From Candidatus Bipolaricaulota bacterium (GTDB lineage: Bacteria; Bipolaricaulota; Bipolaricaulia; UBA7950; UBA9294), in the NCBI GenBank assembly GCA_021159105.1, contig JAGGSM010000057.1, positions 1 through 8,600 on the forward strand: a stretch of 8,600 bases of DNA, given 5' to 3'. The notes under the pieces are model-generated. The model did no database searches and was not told where the DNA came from. It was given only the letters and a program-made list of their open reading frames with translations. How positions within the stretch are numbered: the first letter of the stretch is position 1; each line of letters opens with the position of its first letter. The position numbers were made by a program, and so were the translations under genes. Below, one piece after another: positions 6,107 to 8,600 of the stretch.

Positions 6107-7834
6107 ATGACGAACAGAAAAAACGAGATTAGTCCGGGTAAGCCTAGGCAGCGAGTGCAGGTGAGCCTCCCCGATGGGAGGATCTTCGCCGGCCCGGTCG
6201 ACACGCCACTGAACGAATTCCTGCGGACCGCTTACACCGATCGCGACAACCCTCCTGTCGCTGCCATCGTCGATGGGACACTGCGTGAGCTCGCCTGGCC
6301 GGTGGCGACGGACGCGGCCGTCGAGCCGATATTCGTGTCCGACTCGGATGGAATGCGTATCTACTGCCGCAGCCTGTCATTCCTGTTGATCGTCGCTGCT
6401 CACGACCTGTATCCAGAGGCACACGTGTTCGTCGACTACTCCGTCCCCTACGGCGGCTACTTCTGCCGCGTGGAGAAACGCGATATGTTCAGCACTGAGG
6501 AGTTGGCCAAGCTCAAGGAACACATGCGACGGCTCGTCTCCGATGACCTGCCAATCGAGCGGCTGCGCGCCACCGTCCCCGAGGCAGCAGAGATCTTCGC
6601 AGAGCGGGGGGAACACGATAAGGTTCACCTGCTGGAGGACGTGCAGGATGACCATGTCCACCTCTACTCCCTCAACGGATTCTCCGACTACTCGTACGGG
6701 TACATGGTGGCGACTACTGGAGTGTTGCACACCTTCACCCTGGAGAGCTTCTCCGATGGATTCATCCTCCGCTTTCCCCGGCGAGAGAATCCGACTCGCC
6801 TCCTTCCAGCGCAGAAGTTTACCGAGCTGCGGCGGGTGTTCAACGAGTACGGTGAGTGGCTCGACGCTGTGGGGATACGCAACGTCGCTTCGCTGAACGA
6901 GGCGATCCGCTCGGGGAGGATCGAGGAGGTCGTGCTCGTCTCCGAGGCCCTGCACGAGCAACGGATCGCAGAGATCGCTTCCACCCTTGCCCGCAGGCAC
7001 GATGCAAAGCATCGCCTTGTGTTCATCGCCGGGCCATCCTCGTCTGGGAAGACGACCTTCTCCAAGCGCCTGGCGGTGCAGCTTGTCGCAAACGGCATTC
7101 ACCCTTACCCCTTGGGGATGGATAACTACTTCATCCCACGTGCGAAGCTGGAGGCACGCGGCGGAGAGATCGACTTCGATTCCCTATCCGCTCTCGATAT
7201 CGAGTACTTCCAGGAACAGCTGCACTCGCTCCTGTCCGGGAAGGAAGTGACGCTCCCCAGGTACAACTTCAAGAACGGAGAGAGAGAGGAGGGTGACAGG
7301 ATCAAGCTGAAGCCTGACCAGCTACTGATCGTGGAGGGAATACACGGGCTCAACCCCAAGCTCCTGCAGGGATTCGCCGACGGGGAAGTCTTCCGCATAT
7401 TCGTTTCAGCCTTGACGCAGCTCAACCTGGATAGCCACAACCGGGTCTCCACCACCGACACCCGCCTGATCAGGCGGATCGTGCGCGACGCCGTCTACCG
7501 CGGCTATCCAGCGGAGAAGACACTGGAGATGTGGGACAACGTGCGGCGTGGAGAGAAACAGAACATCTTCCCCTACCAGGAACAGGCGGACGTGATGTTC
7601 AACTCAGCGCTCGCCTACGAACTGTCCGTGCTCAAGCCCCTCGTCGAACCGCTTCTGCTACAGATCAGATCCCTGCGCCAGCGGATCGAGGCGGAGCGAT
7701 TGCTCGCTTTCCTGCGCTGGTTCGATCCGTACGCATCAGAGAGGATTCCCGGTAATTCCCTGTTGCGAGAGTTCGTCGGCGGGTCCACCCTGCGCGACTT
7801 CACTCCGAGCCTGCTGTTGACCAGAGGCGAGTAA
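6107..7834 (+). CDS. Uridine kinase-like nucleoside kinase with N-terminal TGS and ThrRS-N2-like domains
   Basis: Predicted cytosolic nucleoside kinase of 575 residues, far longer than plain Udk (about 210). Residues about 15-78 form a TGS domain (VQVSLPDGRIF...VAAIVDGTLREL). Residues about 82-250 resemble the N2 (second additional/editing) domain of threonyl-tRNA synthetase, for example GGYFCRV, lteEELakLkehM-like helices and IFAERGEHDKVHLLE. The kinase follows: Walker A GPSSSGKTT (309-317), substrate-site MDNYF (Asp339), LPRYNF, and VEGIHGLN (Glu410-Asn416). By my alignment the zinc/editing HxxxH of ThrRS is replaced (Arg88 and Phe92 in CRSLSFLL), and no CRGPH equivalent exists, so editing is presumably lost. 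This architecture is known in other bacteria, usually annotated as nucleoside or uridine kinase. Exact substrate and the role of the TGS part are uncertain. Confidence 0.9.
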   Translation: MTNRKNEISPGKPRQRVQVSLPDGRIFAGPVDTPLNEFLRTAYTDRDNPPVAAIVDGTLRELAWPVATDAAVEPIFVSDSDGMRIYCRSLSFLLIVAAHDLYPEAHVFVDYSVPYGGYFCRVEKRDMFSTEELAKLKEHMRRLVSDDLPIERLRATVPEAAEIFAERGEHDKVHLLEDVQDDHVHLYSLNGFSDYSYGYMVATTGVLHTFTLESFSDGFILRFPRRENPTRLLPAQKFTELRRVFNEYGEWLDAVGIRNVASLNEAIRSGRIEEVVLVSEALHEQRIAEIASTLARRHDAKHRLVFIAGPSSSGKTTFSKRLAVQLVANGIHPYPLGMDNYFIPRAKLEARGGEIDFDSLSALDIEYFQEQLHSLLSGKEVTLPRYNFKNGEREEGDRIKLKPDQLLIVEGIHGLNPKLLQGFADGEVFRIFVSALTQLNLDSHNRVSTTDTRLIRRIVRDAVYRGYPAEKTLEMWDNVRRGEKQNIFPYQEQADVMFNSALAYELSVLKPLVEPLLLQIRSLRQRIEAERLLAFLRWFDPYASERIPGNSLLREFVGGSTLRDFTPSLLLTRGE

Positions 7835-7855
7835 CACCAACGCTTGAGGCCCTCG

Positions 7856-8497
7856 CTACAGCTGATCGTCCATGACGATCGCTGCCGCACGCACGGGTGA
7901 GCCCTCCATCCCTGCTACCTTCATCGGAAAGGCAGCAAAGTAGGCTCTTCCCGTAACACCGGTCAATCGATCGAGGCCGACCAAGCCCTCCACGATCGGT
8001 ATCCCGGCAGAGAGTAGAGTGTGGTGGACGGGGAAGTCCTCGCTATCGCTAGGGTCAGGGCTGGGAAAGTCGATGCCGAGAAGTGCGATCCCGCCATCGA
8101 CCAGAAGCTGCGCTGCCGCCGGGGTCAGGTAGGGGGAGCTGCGATAGTACTCCTCACTTCCAATCCGCCCGTCCCATCCAGTGCGCAGCAGAAGAGCACA
8201 GCCGGCAAGATCGACCGTATCCGCAAACGCCGCGGCGTCAATCGCGCCGCTGTTCACGCTAACGACAACTGCGGGGAGTATCCGCAGCGGCAGAGAAGCA
8301 ACATCTGTGCCCCCAGCGATGAAGTGCAGCGGGCTATCGATGTGCGTACCACAGTGAGCCTCCAGATGGGTGAACGACGAGAAGTTGTAGCCATCCCTCT
8401 CCGCCTGAGCCAGCCGCTCAAAGCTCAACCCGACATGATCGCCGGGATAGGATTCCGTTCCGTTTTCAAGCGCACGCGTAAGGTCTATGACGTTCAT
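7856..8497 (-). CDS. Cyclase / kynurenine formamidase-family metal hydrolase
   Basis: Protein of 213 residues in the cyclase family (COG1878; KynB, isatin hydrolase and relatives), which hydrolyses N-formyl or cyclic amides using a bound metal. The signature HxGTHxDxPxH is intact at 48-58 (His48, His52, Asp54, His58). A later HHTLL (158-162) and VEGL (Glu170) match the spacing of the remaining metal/catalytic residues in KynB. The start ATG at 8497 has AGGA at 8505-8502, a rather short 4-base gap. No kynurenine or tryptophan-degradation gene is nearby, so I do not assign kynB. The gene lies 49 bases downstream of a same-strand tRNA and could be read from the tRNA promoter; I found no convincing promoter of its own. 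It converges on the nucleoside kinase with a 21-bp gap. Confidence 0.88.
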   Translation of the reverse strand: MNVIDLTRALENGTESYPGDHVGLSFERLAQAERDGYNFSSFTHLEAHCGTHIDSPLHFIAGGTDVASLPLRILPAVVVSVNSGAIDAAAFADTVDLAGCALLLRTGWDGRIGSEEYYRSSPYLTPAAAQLLVDGGIALLGIDFPSPDPSDSEDFPVHHTLLSAGIPIVEGLVGLDRLTGVTGRAYFAAFPMKVAGMEGSPVRAAAIVMDDQL

Positions 8498-8546
8498 CTT
8501 ATCCTGTCGATCATCTATCTCTCACATTGCCGTGGAGTGTTCAATC

Positions 8547-8600
8547 TGGTACGCCCGAGAGGACTTGAACCTCCGACCTTCGCATCCGCAGTGCGACGCT
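8547..8600 (-). tRNA. tRNA-Arg (anticodon GCG), 3' part, cut by window end
   Basis: Reading the minus strand from the window edge: end of the D stem (AGC), G26, anticodon stem TCGCA/TGCGA (8596-8592 with 8584-8580, five pairs), loop CTGCGGA (8591-8585) with T33 and anticodon GCG (8589-8587), and 5-base variable loop AGGTC. Then T arm GGAGG/CCTCT with loop TTCAAGT (8569-8563), acceptor strand CGGGCGT (8557-8551), discriminator A (8550) and encoded CCA (8549-8547). The variable and T arms closely resemble bacterial tRNA-Arg. The acceptor 5' strand and D arm lie beyond 8600. Confidence 0.88.

Noticed and set aside
8498..8546. Separate promoter for the cyclase gene
   Set aside because: A TTGAAC word exists on the minus strand, but no acceptable -10 lies 16-18 bases away.

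Overview
This 8.6 kb window comes from a moderately GC-rich bacterial chromosome. The evidence is Shine-Dalgarno-led genes, readable sigma-70-type promoters with short leaders, a lipoprotein signal peptide and a tRNA with an encoded CCA end. No gene fixes the taxon. The mix of a TGS-fused nucleoside kinase, an AcuC-type deacetylase, a TrkA/TrkH pair and a PKD lipoprotein would suit an anaerobic or thermophilic deep-branching lineage such as Bipolaricaulota/Acetothermia, but that is a low-confidence guess.

Layout, left to right. Positions 1-96 hold a hairpin and a 27-bp CRISPR-repeat-like element that runs into the ribosome binding site of alr (alanine racemase, 97-1215, plus). Convergent to it, after 24 bp, is a two-gene minus-strand potassium uptake operon: trkA (2754-3416) then trkH (1240-2757), joined by an ATGA overlap and driven by a good promoter at 3443-3471. 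A 260-bp divergent intergenic region separates trkA from a plus-strand lipoprotein (3677-4675) with a PKD domain and a transglutaminase-like Cys-His-Asp domain. It is followed by an AcuC/class I HDAC-like deacetylase (GTG start, 4763-5881). A 225-bp intergenic region carries a second, better preserved copy of the CRISPR-repeat-like element in the opposite orientation and a clear promoter for a 575-residue nucleoside kinase (6107-7834). That kinase has TGS and ThrRS-N2-like domains at its N terminus. Convergent to it is a minus-strand cyclase/kynurenine-formamidase-family metal hydrolase (7856-8497). The window ends inside a minus-strand tRNA with anticodon GCG (Arg).

Apart from trkA-trkH the genes look like independent transcription units with housekeeping or metabolic roles: D-alanine for the cell wall, K+ uptake, protein deacetylation, nucleoside salvage and amide/ester hydrolysis. 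I see no defence island, prophage, transposase or biosynthetic cluster. The points most worth a second look are the pair of CRISPR-repeat-like elements with no array or cas gene beside them, the editing-dead synthetase-like module fused to the nucleoside kinase, and the unusual tRNA-Arg(GCG).
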